DNA of 64,000 nt. Origin: Areca catechu. Lineage: Eukaryota > Streptophyta > Magnoliopsida > Arecales > Arecaceae. The number at the start of each line of letters is the position of its first letter. The first letter of the stretch is position 1. The stretch is taken from contig CM038044.1 of assembly GCA_021397845.1 (NCBI GenBank), positions 104,530,942-104,594,941 on the forward strand. Reading direction: 5' to 3'. The notes under the pieces are model-generated. The model had not been told where the DNA came from, ran no database searches, and saw only the letters and a list, made by a program, of their open reading frames with translations. The translations under genes were made by a program, and so were the position numbers. Below, piece after piece: positions 34,402 to 46,962 of the stretch.

Positions 34402-34626
34402 CTTTGGTGAGCCCGGTTCTAAAAACCAAGGGAGTTAGGTTCTTGGTTAGCCTATGTTAAAACCAAGTGTGGGTTTTCTTTGGTGATCCCGTATTAAAAC
34501 CAAAGTGTAGAGGTTTAGATTGTGAGCTGTTAAAAATCCGACTGTATTTCTGTGGGAGATATAGTGAATTCCCAAGTGGTGCTTGGATAGTGGACGTAGG
34601 AGCAGGTTGCTCCAAACCACTCTAAT
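34402..34626 (+). promoter_or_regulatory. Hairpin series with GAGCC...AAA loops plus three-stem fold, F 5' LTR
   Basis: Stems CTTTGGT/ACCAAGG (34402-34408 with 34425-34431), CTTGGT/ACCAAG (34442-34447 with 34462-34467), CTTTGGT/ACCAAAG (34478-34484 with 34499-34505) and GATT/AATC (34518-34521 with 34535-34538) enclose loops of the form GAGCC...TAAA. Then follow CCAAG/CTTGG (about 34572-34585) and GGAGC/GCTCC (34599-34603 with 34609-34613) inside a TAGTG...CCACT outer pairing. Element G has the same arrangement with different stems. It lies downstream of the TATA box, so it is in the transcript. Confidence 0.65.
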
Positions 34627-34779
34627 CTCTTGTTTGTGATTGCCTTGATTGTGTTTAATTATTGCTTCCACATTACATTACTCATCACAACACTAAAAAG
34701 ATTTTAAATTGTACATACTTGCTAAAGTTTTTCATAATCCCAATTCACCCCCCTCTTGAGAAGCCACCTAGACAACAAG

Positions 34780-34791
34780 TGGTATTAGAGT
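34780..34791 (+). other. F primer binding site (initiator Met tRNA)
   Basis: TGGTATTAGAGT, two mismatches from TGGTATCAGAGC, lies two bases after the LTR end. Confidence 0.85.
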
Positions 34792-34825
34792 AGAAGTCTC
34801 TGAAAATTTATTAGAGTAAAGATTG

Positions 34826-36580
34826 ATGGCACATTCCATGAGCACCTCCTTGACCGAAGGCCAATCTACAAATCAACCTCCACCTTTCACTGGAATTAAT
34901 TACACATACTGGAAGGCTAGGATGAAGATATACATTCAACCGTAGACTTTTATTTGTGGAAATAATTCTAAAAGGACCTCACATACCCACTATTAAAATA
35001 ATGATGTTGAGGTTCCCAAACTTGAAGAGGAATGGGATGAAAGATATGAAATTGGCCGAGCTAAATGCCAAAGCCATGAATTTACTTTATTGCACTTTGG
35101 ATCCAAATGAGTTTAACAGAATTTTCACTTGCAATTCTGTTAAAGAAATTTAGGATAAGCTTGAGATCACACACAAAGGCACATCGCAGGTTAAGACTTG
35201 AAAAATAAATCTTCTTGTGCATAATTCTGAATTGTTTAAAATGGATCCAAATGAAACTATATCTGCTATGTATACACATGTTACTAATATTATAAATGGT
35301 CTTAAAAGTCTTGGTAGAACTTATACTAATGCTGATATAGTCCAAAAAGTTTTAAGATCTTTGCCAAAAAATAGGAAGCAAAAGTCATAGCTATTCAAGA
35401 GGCAAAGGACTTAAACACACTACCATTAGATAAGCTACTGGGGTCATTGATCACTCATGAGCTAGTCATGCAACAAAGAATAGAAGAATATTCAAAAAGG
35501 AAAAAGGCTATTGCATTTAAAGCCATTGAAGAAGAAAAAGATGGAAATTCAAAAACCTCTGATGATGATATAGAAGATGATGAATTTGTCCTAGTTATGA
35601 GAAAGTTTAAGAGATTTATGGACAGAAGAAGAACAAACAAATAGAGGAAGCAATTCAGAAGAGGAGACTATGGAAAGGAAAAAGAAAAAGACAAAGAAAA
35701 AGACAAGGACAAATATCAAACTTCAATTTATTATGAATGCAAGAAACTAGGACACATACATTCTGATTATCTAGAAATCAAGAAAAAGTTATTTAAGAGA
35801 AAGAAAAAGAAGGCAATGCTTGTGGCATGGAGCGATAGTGATGAATCTAAATCAACCGAAGAAGAAGAAGATATAACAAAAATAGCTCAAATCTACCTTA
35901 TAGGTTTGGAGGATGAGATAAAACTTCTAACCTAATCTAGAATTACTTATGATGAGCTTTATAATGCTTTTTGTGAATTATTGATAGAGTACAAAAAGGC
36001 TGGTTTGAAAATAAAAAATTTGAAAAATAATTATGATATAGTTGAAAAAGATAAAAATGAAATTGGTGAAAGAAACAAGATTTTACAAAGAGAATTAAAT
36101 TTGATTTATGAAAGACTTAAATCTATTCAATTTGAAAAGGAAGAACTTCTTGAAAAGAATAGAACTTTCTAAAAAAAAATACTATTTTGCAAGAAGAAGT
36201 TCAAAAGCTAAAACTCTGGTTGAAACATTAACTTTAAGCTTTAACAAACTTAAACTGATTTTGAAAGATCAAAGAGATACTAATAACAAGTTTGGAATTA
36301 GTTATAAAGGTTCAAATTCAAATAAATTTTCTGCATCCACATCTTATGCTCCCAAGTTCATTAGATTAAAGCAATATGGACCTAAATTTGCATCACATGT
36401 TTCTTATTCAAAGTCAAGAATGTTTTCTATGCTTGCAATAACATGATCACAAAGCATTGAATGTCATTTGAAAAATAATGCAAAAAGAACATTAAGAAAA
36501 TCTGGGTTCCAAAAGGAACCAATACTATTAACTTGCAAGGACCCAAGAGACTTGAGCTCCTAACTCAACTACTTGATTGT
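34826..36580 (+). pseudogene. F gag, degraded
   Basis: The ATG at 34826 opens MAHSMSTSLTEGQ, and PPFTGINYTYWKARMKIYI follows, as in G gag; stops and shifts then break it. Recognisable pieces: AELNAKAMNLLYCTLDPNEF (35050-35110), KRKKAIAFKAIEEEKDGN (35490), a zinc knuckle reduced to CKKLGHIHSDY (the last Cys replaced), a Lys/Glu/Asn-rich coiled coil (35950-36170) and a KKIWVPKGT-like end near 36500. It lies in the same place and order as the intact 574-aa gag of G. Confidence 0.8.
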
Positions 36581-36585
36581 TTTGC

Positions 36586-38028
36586 AGGGATGTCTTGCAG
36601 CCATGAATGCAAAAAAAGATAATACCTTGATAGCGGCTATTCAAGACATATGATGGGTGATATAGATTAATTCTTCATCCTGGAACAAAAAGATGGTGGT
36701 ATGGTAACCTTTGGTGATAACTACAAAGGAAGGATAATCGATATGGGTAAAATTAAAATTACTCCTACTTTTATTGAGAATGTATTACTTGTAGAGAAAT
36801 TAAAGCATAATCTTTTAAGCATCAGTCAACTTTGTGATATTAGTTTTAATATTTTCTTCAAGTCTTCAATGTGTATAGTAATTGATCCTCTTGACTCTAG
36901 TATAAAGTTCATTGGACATAGTCTTGGTAATATATATGTAGTAGATCTTAATGATCTAGCTATGTCAAGCAATACAACTCCTGTGGTAGTGAATGATAAG
37001 ATCAAGGAATCAAGTCTATTATGGCATAGACGACTTGGACATGATAGTATGGATACTATTGCAAAGCTTATTTCAAAAGATTTGGTTAAAGGTCTCTAAA
37101 GTTTAAAGTAAATTTCGATTATATTTGTGATGCATGCAAATTAGGAAAGCAAGTGAGGGGGAGTTTTAAATCAAAGAATATTGTTTATACTACTAGACCT
37201 TTAAAACTACTTCACATGGATCTCTGCGGACCTACTAGGATAACAAGCCTAGGTGGTATGAAGTATGGTCTTGTTATTGTAGATGATTTTTCAATATACA
37301 CTTGGATTTTATTCATTGCACAAAACATTGAGACTTTTAAAGCATTTAAAAAGTTTTACAAAAAAGTTTCAAATTTAAAAAATCTTTCTATTATTTCTAT
37401 TTATAGTGATCATGGTACGAAATTTGAAAATCAATATTTTGATCATTTTTGCACAAAGCACGGTATTGATCACAACTTCTCCACTCCTAGAACACCACAG
37501 CAAATAGTGTTGTAGAGAGAAAGAATAAAACTTTGGAAGAAATGTCCAGAACAATACTTTATGAAGGAAATCTTTCAAAATACTTTTGGGCAGAAGCTAT
37601 AAATATTGCTTGTTATATTTTAAACAGAGTTTTGATCAGACCTATTATAAAAAAAAAAATCCCTATGAACTATGGAACAATAGAAAGCCAAATATAATTA
37701 TTTTCTGTTCTGGTTGCAAATGTTTTGTTCTCAATAATGGTAAAGATAATCTTGGTAAGTTGATGCAAACTCTGATGAGGCTATATTTCTTGGTTATTCT
37801 ACAAATAATAAGCATATCGAGTTTTCAATAAAAGAACTTTGACTGTGGAAGAATCAATTATTGTTGTTTTCAATGAAACTAACATGACATCTTCTAGAAA
37901 AGAAGGTTGTGCTAATGATGATGCAGGTACACTTGAACATGGACTAAAGGACATGACTATCAAAGATAAGCAAGCAAATGAACAGCATAAAGAAATGATA
38001 AGCAAATATCATGAAGGTATACCTAAAG
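36586..38028 (+). pseudogene. F protease and integrase, degraded
   Basis: Pieces in order: protease (YLDSGYSRHMMGD, about 36626-36665), the pre-integrase zinc domain (LLWHRRLGHDSMDTIAKL, 37015), integrase catalytic core (LLHMDLCGPTRITS; YSDHGTKFE; TPQQ then a frame break and stop before the glutamate region), and the ECIIVVFNETN-like tail (37850). Several stops and shifts are present. The last residues before 38029 flow into family B LTR sequence, marking the B' insertion. Confidence 0.82.
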
Positions 38029-39667
38029 TGGTGCGGGCACCAGACTCAGAAGAAGACTTCAGAGCTCCATTTGGATCTCTGATTGACATTGCCCGAGAAA
38101 TTAGGGTTTGTAATAAAGTTGACCTGGTCAACCAGTTTATTTATTTTTATTTATTTCTTAAGTCACCATTTAAATTTTGTTGAGTCATGTTGACTCGGTG
38201 CAAGTCCCGATGTGGTTTCAATTTGATCCAAAATGGTGCCACATTTGTCTTCCAATCAAATCAAGGTTCAAGCAAGTGGAGGCCACACTCCAAGCCACAC
38301 GCCTAGCCACACTTCGAGCACATGCCAGATCTAGGAGGCACCACAGAGGCATAGGAGGCACCACAGAGGTCCCAGTGTCATGGAAGAAAAAATCAAATTG
38401 GAAGCTAATTTAAAGGAGGCGCCCATACCTGCCAAGTTTGTCCAAGCAAAGAAGGAAAGGGACTTCTCTTGGAGAAGAAATCAAAGAAGGACATCCAACC
38501 TACTCCTAATTGAAGTTCAAATCAAAATCAAAGAGCTTAACTTGGAGTGGAAGAAAAGAAGAAATGCCATAAGAAGAAGAGGACTCCAAATCCAAATCCA
38601 ACTCCAAAGGAGGCGCCATAAAAATTCCAAAAAAAATTCCTTTATGGCCGTCCCAATTTTTTTTGAACTCTTGGTCAGCCAAGAGAGAAGATTTTCTACC
38701 TAATCTAGAGGTTGGAGGAGTTTAGTCCCACATGGAATTTGTACAAGCTTGGAGAAAATTTTAGGTTTATATAATAGACCTCTCTTTGTAACTTTGAAAA
38801 AATCAGATGAATGAAGAAAAATTATTTTTGCTATTCTCTTGTGTTGAGTAACCTCGGTTTCTCTTCTTCCGCACTATTCTAAGTGTTGAGCTCCGTGAGG
38901 GGGTAATCCGGGTTCCATTGGAGCCTTGAGGAGGTGAGAGATCTCCATCTTTATCCAAAACCCTAGGTTAGCCACTTAAAAACTCCAAAACCCTAGCCGC
39001 CCTTCATTATTTTCAATCCATCAAACCCTAGCTCCTTCCATCTCCCACGGCCTCTCTCTCTACAAGTCCAGGCCGTCCACCTTCATCCAGATCCAGTTCG
39101 GCTACTTCAGATCCAGAGCAAGTTCCAAAGAAAATCACATCAACATCCAGGAGAACCCAGTTTTCAGCAATTTCAATCTTCAAGTTCATCAACCTGGTAA
39201 ATCTTTCCCTTGACTCTCTGATTCCATCAATTATTTTTCTTCTCTTCCAGATCTAGAGTTCAGGAGAAGCCAACCCGCCAAAGGACCAGTATTGGAGGAT
39301 CCATTGCGAAGATACCTGAATCCGAGGATCCAACAATCTGCTCGGGAGAGTTCTTCCACCAAAATCTGTGAAGATCATTGTCTGGTTAGGTAAACCATCT
39401 CTTCTCTTTATTTCTGTTCTGTTGAAAGTTCGGAGCGAAACCCTAGGTCTGGGAGTTTCTCAACCCCCAGCGATCCGTTGCTTCTGAACTACTCTGATAA
39501 TTTAGTTTCCTTAAAATTGTGCTTTCAATTATCATATTAGTATCTTTCAATGTTAGGTTAACTTTTCTTTGATTTGAAGCCAACTTCTACAAACATATAA
39601 AAACAACAAAAAAATTAGTTAATCTTAATTTACTTCCGCATCGCATCCCTTTATTTGTTCTGCATCA
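38029..39667 (+). mobile_element. B' 5' LTR (1,639 bp)
   Basis: TATA box TATATAATA at 38768-38776; teloboxes AAACCCTA at 38958, 38988 and 39023; a possible short intron-like stretch (CCTG|GTAAATC to CTCTTCCAG, about 39197-39250). A GAGGCACCACAGAGG unit is tandemly duplicated at 38332-38370 in this copy only. Confidence 0.94.
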
Positions 39668-39671
39668 ATTT

Positions 39672-39683
39672 TGGTATCAGAGC
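39672..39683 (+). other. B' primer binding site (initiator Met tRNA)
   Basis: TGGTATCAGAGC, four bases after the LTR end, is a perfect match to the usual plant Met primer site. Confidence 0.92.
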
Positions 39684-40577
39684 CCAGTCTAGGGTTTCTG
39701 ATTTGCTTGCTTGCTTGTTTTGATTGTTTTCTCTTTTTATTTTGTCTGCTCGAAGTAGACTCCCCAGGACGTCCGGTCCTAGGAACTAAGCGAGGTGCAA
39801 GCCTCCTCCTCCCATTCCACGGGGTGTTCCTAGGGCGTGTAGGGGATCCATTGGGTTATAACTTCGTAGCAGGGATTATAAACGGGGAAGACAATCTAGT
39901 TGCAGCCCGTAATTACCCTGTTGTCTGAATTATTTCTCCCTGCATAAAACTCCGAATTGTATGATTTTTACTTCGTTGAAACCAATATAATTGAACCTAT
40001 TTTCCATAATTTTTCTGTGATTTATTGGTTTCGGTAAAAATTCTGAGCATTAAAATACAACAACTCTATTTTTTGTGTTCTGCAATTCAATTCTTTTTGG
40101 AGTGATCATCTCATAATTTACTTAAGGGCAATTGAGCATCTAAGATAAGGGGAGGAGTTGATTACCTCTCCTTAGCCCAAAACCACCATCCAATTATTCG
40201 AACCTAGACCTAATTTAAAATCAGTTAGACCTAATTTGCCCTAGTGGGCTAGGGACACCAATTGGTCGGGTCTAGGCTAGTGTTGAGCCAGTTTGCCGGG
40301 TTATTCTGTGTGTGCTTAGCACTCAGTGTCTAGAACGGTGGTTTAGGGATCCATTCCCGAAGGGCTTGTGTGCTGGTCCGCCTACCTGGCCAATCACTGA
40401 TTGGTGTCTAGGATTGGCAATCAGGGACCTAACACTCCCCTTACACCTGCCTGGCTGAGTCCTGAGTTACTACAGGCTAGCTTGCCACTCTGATTGGGCA
40501 TCTAGTTTGGACTCTAGGTCTAGTGATCCAGTAGTCGATTTAGTCTAGTCTCATTTTGTGTGCTTGCTTGAATCATC
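39684..40577 (+). other. B' leader (noncoding)
   Basis: About 0.9 kb between primer site and gag ATG without a convincing gene; an 85-codon frame at 39671-39928 has no family resemblance. It includes repeated words around CTAGGTCTAG and GGTGTCTAG (40410-40530). Packaging signals would be expected here but I cannot point to one. Confidence 0.7.
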
Positions 40578-41758
40578 ATGTCTACCAGAAACGGAGTGCC
40601 ATATCAACCTGGTCAAACCCAACCTGATTTAGAGGCCATGATCAGAACTCTTACTGAAAGTATGGCTAAAATGAATCAGGATATGACAAACACTGTGGCC
40701 CAGTTTAGCGCACAAATTCATGAGGATCTTACCCAACTTAGGGACCGAGTCCAAGTACTTGAAGAACCTAGACATCGGAATTGGACTCCTGACCCCGATT
40801 TTAATGTGCCTCAACCTCATCCACATCAGGAGCCTAGAAGGCCTTTATATAGAGATCCTGAACCTAATCATAGGAGGCCTGACCCAGAGCCTGAAGATAG
40901 AGATGATAGGTTCATCAGGAACATCAAATTAGATGCACCCACTTTTGATGGTAGTCTGAACCCTAAGGTGTATTCTGATTGGAGGGTGAGATGGATCAAT
41001 ACTTTGAGTGGTATGCTATGTCTGAGGAGAGGAAATACAAGTTTGCCAAGATGAAATTAGTGCGTCAAGCTAGGTTATACTGGGGGAACATTGAGCTAAC
41101 CACTAGGAGACGGAATGTTGAGCCCATAACCACTTGGCAGGGTATGAAAGAAAAACTGAGAGATAAATACCTACCCATTTCATACCAGCAAAACCTGTTA
41201 GACCAATGGCAAAACCTGAAACAAGGAAACCGATCTGTCTCAGACTACATAGCTACTTTTGATGAATACCTAATGAGATGTGATGTGAGTGAAGCCCACG
41301 AAGTCACTTTGTCTAGATTTAGGGCTGGACTGAGGGAAGATATCAAGAGAGAACTATTTCTGAGAGAGGTTACGGATCTAGACCAAGCCTACCAGATTGC
41401 ACTGAACACTGAGAAATTTCAGAGAGGACCTATACCTTCTAGGGTTAGTGCCCCAATCCCAAGGAATGGACCTAGCCAAGTTATCCCTAGTAAACCTTTT
41501 CAGGGTACTTCTACCCCTAGGCCCATGGACAAAGGTAAGGCACCTGACACCCAGAGAACCCCTAGTTCAAATATCACCTGTTTTAAGTGTCAGTAACTAG
41601 GTCACATTTCCAGTCAGTGTACTGCCATAGCCTGTTTCAAGTGTCATAAGGTAGGTCATGTTGCTAGCCAGTGCCCACGTAGATCCCTTTACATAGAAGA
41701 GGGAGAGAATGATAATTCCGAGCCCAGTGAGGAATTTGAAGAAGAAGTTTATGAGGCC
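40578..41758 (+). pseudogene. B' gag (one frameshift, one in-frame stop)
   Basis: Starts MSTRNGVPYQPGQTQPDLE with a coiled coil (MAKMNQDMTNTVAQF), an Arg/Pro-rich linker, and the gag core split by a frameshift near 40985 (DAPTFDGSLNPKVYSDW, then MDQYFEWYAMSEERKYKF). It continues through KYLPISYQQNLLDQW and FRAGLREDIKRELFLR. Two CCHC knuckles follow (CFKCQ*LGHISSQC and CFKCHKVGHVASQC); the star is TAA at 41594-41596, inside the first knuckle and in frame. The frame then runs straight into pol. The A element gag is the degraded relative. Confidence 0.88.
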
Positions 41759-44700
41759 GGAATGAATTTGGTTGAGGAGTATGAAGGAGAGGAGGAACCC
41801 AATGAATCTGACCAATTAGGAGTTGTAAGATGCATCCTATCCCAGAATCTAGTTCAAGAGGATTGGCGTAGGACTAACATCCTACAGACTTTTCTTAAAT
41901 TAGGGGATAAGGTATGTAAGATCATCATAGATAGTGGGAGCTGTGTAAATGCCATCTCTACTAGCACTGTCAAGATGTTAGGCTTAATCCCAGTTCCCTA
42001 TCCCAACCCCTATAAGGTTTCTTGGGTAGATTCTACCTCCATACCCATCCAGTATAGATGTCAAGTCCAAATCCAAATGCAATCTTATCACGAAAAGATT
42101 TGGTGCGATGTCTTACCCATGGAGGTGAGCAGTATAATTCTCGGAAGACCTTGGTTGTATGATCATGATGCCACCCTCTTAGGAAAATCCAATACCTGTG
42201 TCTTTAGTTTCAATGGGAAGAAGATTACGATCCATTCAGTTCCCCCTAAGGACAAGGTAACTAAAGGAGCCGGTAAGGTTAAGGAGATGAAAACTGGAGT
42301 GAACCTAATCAGTGCTAAGGATCTAGAACAAGAAATTCATAGTGGTTCACCCATCTGGATGTTGACTGCTAAGGAACTTAGAACTTCGGAACCCTCAGAG
42401 CCTCCTCAAGAAGTTAAACCTGTGTTAAAAGAATTTGAGGATGTCTTTCCCGAGGATTTGCCAGACCACCTTCCACCTCTTAGGGATATCCAGCATGCTA
42501 TAGATCTAATCCCAGGAGCGACTTTGCCCAACTTGCCCCATTACAGGATGAATCCATCTGAGCATGAAGAACTGCAAAAGCAGGTTGGAGAATTATTGAG
42601 GAAGGGGTTTATTAGAGAAAGTCTTAGCCCTTGTGCAGTCCCAGCCTTACTAACCCCAAAGAAAGATGGCACGTGGAGGATGTGTGTTGACAGTCGTGCC
42701 ATCAATAAAATTACAATCAAATATAGGTTTCCCATCCCTAGACTAGATGACATGCTTGATATGATGGCTGGTGCAATGGTTTTTTCTAAGATTGATCTCA
42801 AAAGCGGCTATCATCAGGTTAGGATTAGACCCGGGGATGAATGGAAAACTGCTTTCAAAACTAAGGATGGTCTTTATGAATGGGTTGTTATGCCTTTTGG
42901 GTTGTCCAATGCCCCTAGTACCTTCATGAGAATTATGACCCAGGTACTTAGAGCTTTCATAGGAAAATTTGTGGTGGTCTATTTTGATGACATCCTGATC
43001 TATAGTAAGACCCCAGCAGATCACCTAGGCCACCTTAGAGCAGTCTGCCAAGTTTTGAGGAATGAGAGACTCTACGGTAATCTTAAAAAGTGTGAATTCA
43101 TGACTAGTAGAGTTATCTTTCTTGGTTTTGTAGTAACCCCTGACGGCGTGGCGGCCGATCCTGAGAAAATTAGGTCTATAGTAGACTGGCCAGAGCCAAC
43201 CAATGTGCATGAAGTTAGAAGTTTCCACGGCTTGGCTACCTTCTATAGGCGATTCATCAAGGGGTTTAGTACTTTAGCTGCTCCTATCACTGATTGTATT
43301 AGGAAGGGAGAATTTCATTGGACTAAGTCAGCCCATAAAGCCTTCCTAGATCTTAAGGATAAAATGACCCAGGCACCCATTCTGAGATTACCCGATTTTT
43401 CTAAAGTATTTGAGGTTGCCTGTGATGCTTCAGGTGTAGGAATAGGTGGAGTCCTAAGCCAAGAGAATCATCCCATAGCATTCTTTAGTGAAAAACTTAA
43501 TGATGCTAAGCTTAGGTATTCTACCTATGATAAGGAATTTTATGCGGTGGTGCAAGCTTTGCGTTACTGGAGACATTATTTGCTACCGCAGGAATTTGTA
43601 CTATTTTCGGACCATGAGGCTCTTAGATTTCTGAACTCCCAAAAGAAGCTTAACCCTAGGCATGCTAAGTGGGTAGAATATATCCAGTCCTATACTTTTG
43701 TCCTGAAACATAAGGCTGGAGTTGAGAATAAGGTAGCTGATGCCCTTAGTCGCCGATCTCTGTTATTAACTTCTGTTAGAACTGAGGTCATAGGGTTTGA
43801 GCAAATCAAAGAGGAATATGAGTCTTGTCCAGATTTCACAACTGTGTATCAGGATCTAGTTCAAGGACCATCTAGTAATCACCAGGATTATACCCTTGTA
43901 GATGGTTTTTTGTTCTTCAAAAATAGGCTTTGCATCCCTAGAACTTCTCTTAGGGAATTTTTGATTTGGGAAATCCATGCTGGAGGTTTAGCCGGCCATT
44001 TTGGAAAAGACAAGACCATTCTAGCTATTGAAGACCACTTTTTCTGGCCTAGCTTGAAAAGGAATGTAGCTAATATTGTAGCTAGATGTCGAACCTGCGC
44101 TGTTGCCAAACAGCGAAAACAAAACACTGGCCTTTATACCCCACTCCCTGTCCCATATCGTCCTTGGCAAGATGTGAGTATGGATTTTGTGTTAGGTTTA
44201 CCTAAGACCCAGAGGAGACATGATTCTATCTGTGTCGTAGTCGACCGATTCTCTAAAATGGCCCACTTCTTGCCTTGTTCCCAAACCTTTGATGCGTCTA
44301 AGGTAGCCACACTTTTCTTCAATGAGATAGTTAGACTCCATGGCCTACCTAAGACAATCATTTCAGATAGGGATGTCCGGTTCACCAGTTACTTTTGGAA
44401 GACCCTTTGGCATAAGTTAGGGACAAAACTTAAGTTTTCAACTGCCTATCATCCCCAAACTGATGGCCAAACTGAAGTAGTGAACCGTAGCCTAGGAAAT
44501 CTGCTGAGATGTCTTGTTGGTGAAAACACCAGAAATTAGGATTTATACCTACCAAGGGCAGAATTTGCGTACAATGACTCGGTCAATAGGTCTACGGGTA
44601 AGAGTCCATTTGAAATTGTACATGGGTACAAACCTCACACACCTCTTGACCTAGTCCCTTTACCTGTCCACACTCGAGTCTCCGAATCTGCTGAGAATTT

Positions 44701-45315
44701 TGCACAGCATGTAAAAGACTTGCATAAAGAAATTCATGCCAAAATAAATTTAAGTAATGAAACTTATAAGAAGTTGGCTGATACTCAAAGGCGAGTCAAA
44801 TCTTTTGTTGAGGGAGACTATGTGATGATTAGGTTAAGGCCTGAATGGTTTCCTCCTGGAACCATTAGAAAGTTACATGCTAGGGGAGCTGGACCATTTA
44901 GAGTGGTAAAGAGAGTAGGATCCAATGCCTATGTGCTCGAGTTGCCTCCAGAACTAGGCATTAGCTCTACTTTCAACATTACAGACTTAGTAGAGTACAG
45001 GGAGCCAGCTGTGATTCCTAGTGAGCCTTTTGAGCCTAACCCTATCATTGAGAGTGATTCCGACCCTGTGTGTCCACCAACAAACTGGCCTGTGAGGAAA
45101 GAGCAGATTGAAAAGATCCTGGATGATCAGGTTATCTCTACTCGTAATCGAGGATACCAAAGGTACCTGGTCCGCTGGCAAGGAAGGCCAGATTCTGATG
45201 ACTCTTGGATCTCCCGAGAAGAATTACAAGAATTGGACCCAGACCTCTTGGAGAGATACCAGAGCCAACTTGAGCCTTACTCGACAGGGTCGAGTTCCTC
45301 CCACCCTGGGAGAAT
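41759..45315 (+). pseudogene. B' pol with chromodomain (one in-frame stop)
   Basis: In frame with gag, from an acidic linker (NLVEEYEGEEEPNESDQ) through protease (IIIDSGSCVNAIS), RT (FPIPRLDDMLDMMAGA, MPFGLSNAPSTFMR, VVYFDDILIYSK), RNase H (FEVACDASGVGIGG, FSDHEALRF, KVADALSRRS), integrase (HH-CC: HAGGLAGHFGKDKT...CRTCAVAK; VSMDFVLGLP; IISDRDVRFTS; GQTEVVNRSLG) to the TAG at 44537-44539 (a probable TGG change). It then resumes in frame with the integrase C-terminus and chromodomain (QIEKILDDQV, YLVRWQGRPDSDDSWI). The stop removes the last quarter of integrase and the targeting domain. The coding frame reaches into the LTR. Confidence 0.93.
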
Positions 45316-46957
45316 TGGTGCGGGCACTAGACTCATCAGAAGACTTCAGAGCTCCATTTGGATCTCTGATTGACATTGCCCGAGAAATTAGGGTTTGTAA
45401 TAAAGGTTGACCTGGTCAACCAGTTTATTTATTTTTATTTATTTCTTGAGTCACCATTTAAATTTTGTTGAGTCATGTTGACTCGGTGCAAGTCCCGATG
45501 TGGTTTCAATTTGGTCCAAAATGGTGCCACATTTGTCTTCCAATCAAATCAAGGTTCAAGCAAGTGGAGGCCACACTCCAAGCCACATGCCCAGCCACAC
45601 TCCGAGCACACGCCAGAGTCCAGGAGGTACCACAGAGGCATCCCAGTGTCATGGTCCCCACATCCAAAGAAGAAAAAATCAAATTGGAAGCTAATTTAAA
45701 GGAGGCGCCCATACCTGCTAAGTTTGTCCAAGCAAAGAAGGAAAGGGACTTCTCTTGGAGAAGAAATCAAAGAAGGACATCCAACCTACTCCTAATTGAA
45801 GTTCAAATCAAAATCAAAGAGCTTAACTTGGAGTGGAAGAAAAGAAGAAATGCCATAAGAAGAAGAGGACTCCAAATCCAAATCCAACTCCAAAGGAGGC
45901 GCCATAAAAATTCCAAAAAAAATTCCTTTATGGCCGTCCCAATTTTTTTTGAACTCTTGGTCGGCCAAAAGAGAAGATTTTCTACCTAATCTAGAGGTTG
46001 GAGGAGTTTAGTCCCACATGGGAATTTGTACAAGCTTGGAGAAAATTTTAGGTTTATATAATAGACCTCTCTTTGTAACTTTGAAAAAATCAGATGAATG
46101 AAGAAAAAATTATTTTTGCTATTCTCTTGTGTTGAGTAACCTTGGTTTCTCTTCTTTCGCACTATTCTAAGTGTTGAGCTCCGTGAGGGGGTAATCCGGG
46201 TTCCATTGGAGCCTTGAGGAGGTGAGAGATCTCCATCTTTATCCAAAACCCTAGGTTAGCCACTTAAAAACTCCAAAACCCTAGCCGCCCTTCATTATTT
46301 TCAATCCATCAAACCCTAGCTCCTTCCATCTCCCACGGCCTCTCTCTCTCTACAAGTCCAGGCCGTCCACCTTCATCCAGATCCAGTTCGGCTACTTCAG
46401 ATCCAGAGCAAGTTCCAAGGAAAATCACATCAACATCCAGGAGAACCCAGTTTTCAGCAATTTCAATCTTCAAGTTCATCAACCTGGTAAATCTTTTCCT
46501 TGACTCTCTGATTCCATCAATTATTTTTCTTCTCTTCCAGATCTAGAGTTCAGGAGAAGCCAACCCGCCAAAGGACCAGTATTGGAGGATCCATTGCGAA
46601 GATACCTGAATCCGAGGATCCAACAATCTGCTCGGGAGAGTTCTTCCACCAAAATCTGTGAAGATCATTGTCTGGTTAGGTAAACCATCTCTTCTCTTTA
46701 TTTCTGTTCTGTTGAAAGTTCGGAGCGAAACCCTAGGTCTGGGAGTTTCTCAACCCCCAGCAATCCGTTGCTTCTGAACTACTCTGATAATTTAGTTTCC
46801 TTAAAATTGTGCTTTCAATTATCATATTAGTATCTTTCAATGTTAGGTTAACTTTTCTTTGATTTGAAGCCAACTTCTACAAACATATAAAAACAACAAA
46901 AAAATTAGTTAATCTTAATTTACTTCCGCATCGCATCCCTTTATTTGTTCTGCATCA
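45316..46957 (+). mobile_element. B' 3' LTR (1,642 bp)
   Basis: Preceded by CCCTGGGAGAAT, the probable polypurine tract. Nearly identical to the 5' LTR, with differences in the first 70 bases (ACTAGACTCATCAG against ACCAGACTCAGAAG) and around the GAGGCACC duplication. Ends at TGCATCA before taaag. Confidence 0.94.
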
Positions 46958-46962
46958 TAAAG

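Larger units (their letters stand above)
33227..34777 (+). mobile_element. F 5' LTR (1,551 bp)
   Basis: TATA box TATAAAAGG at 34050-34058. Upstream lies the GAGCCGACTC array (33583-33950); downstream lies the hairpin series (34402-34613). Ends ACAACA and is followed two bases later by the primer site. Confidence 0.93.
38029..46957 (+). mobile_element. Element B': chromodomain Ty3/gypsy retrotransposon, nearly complete
   Basis: LTRs 38029-39667 and 45316-46957 (TGGTGCGGGCACC to TTCTGCATCA) are almost identical and flanked by taaag at 38024-38028 and 46958-46962. The interior has a Met primer site, gag with two CCHC knuckles, PR-RT-RNaseH-INT and a chromodomain, on plus. The presence of a chromodomain makes it a chromovirus; I cannot assign the sub-branch with certainty. 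The same LTR family gave the remnant B at 18222. Confidence 0.96.
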
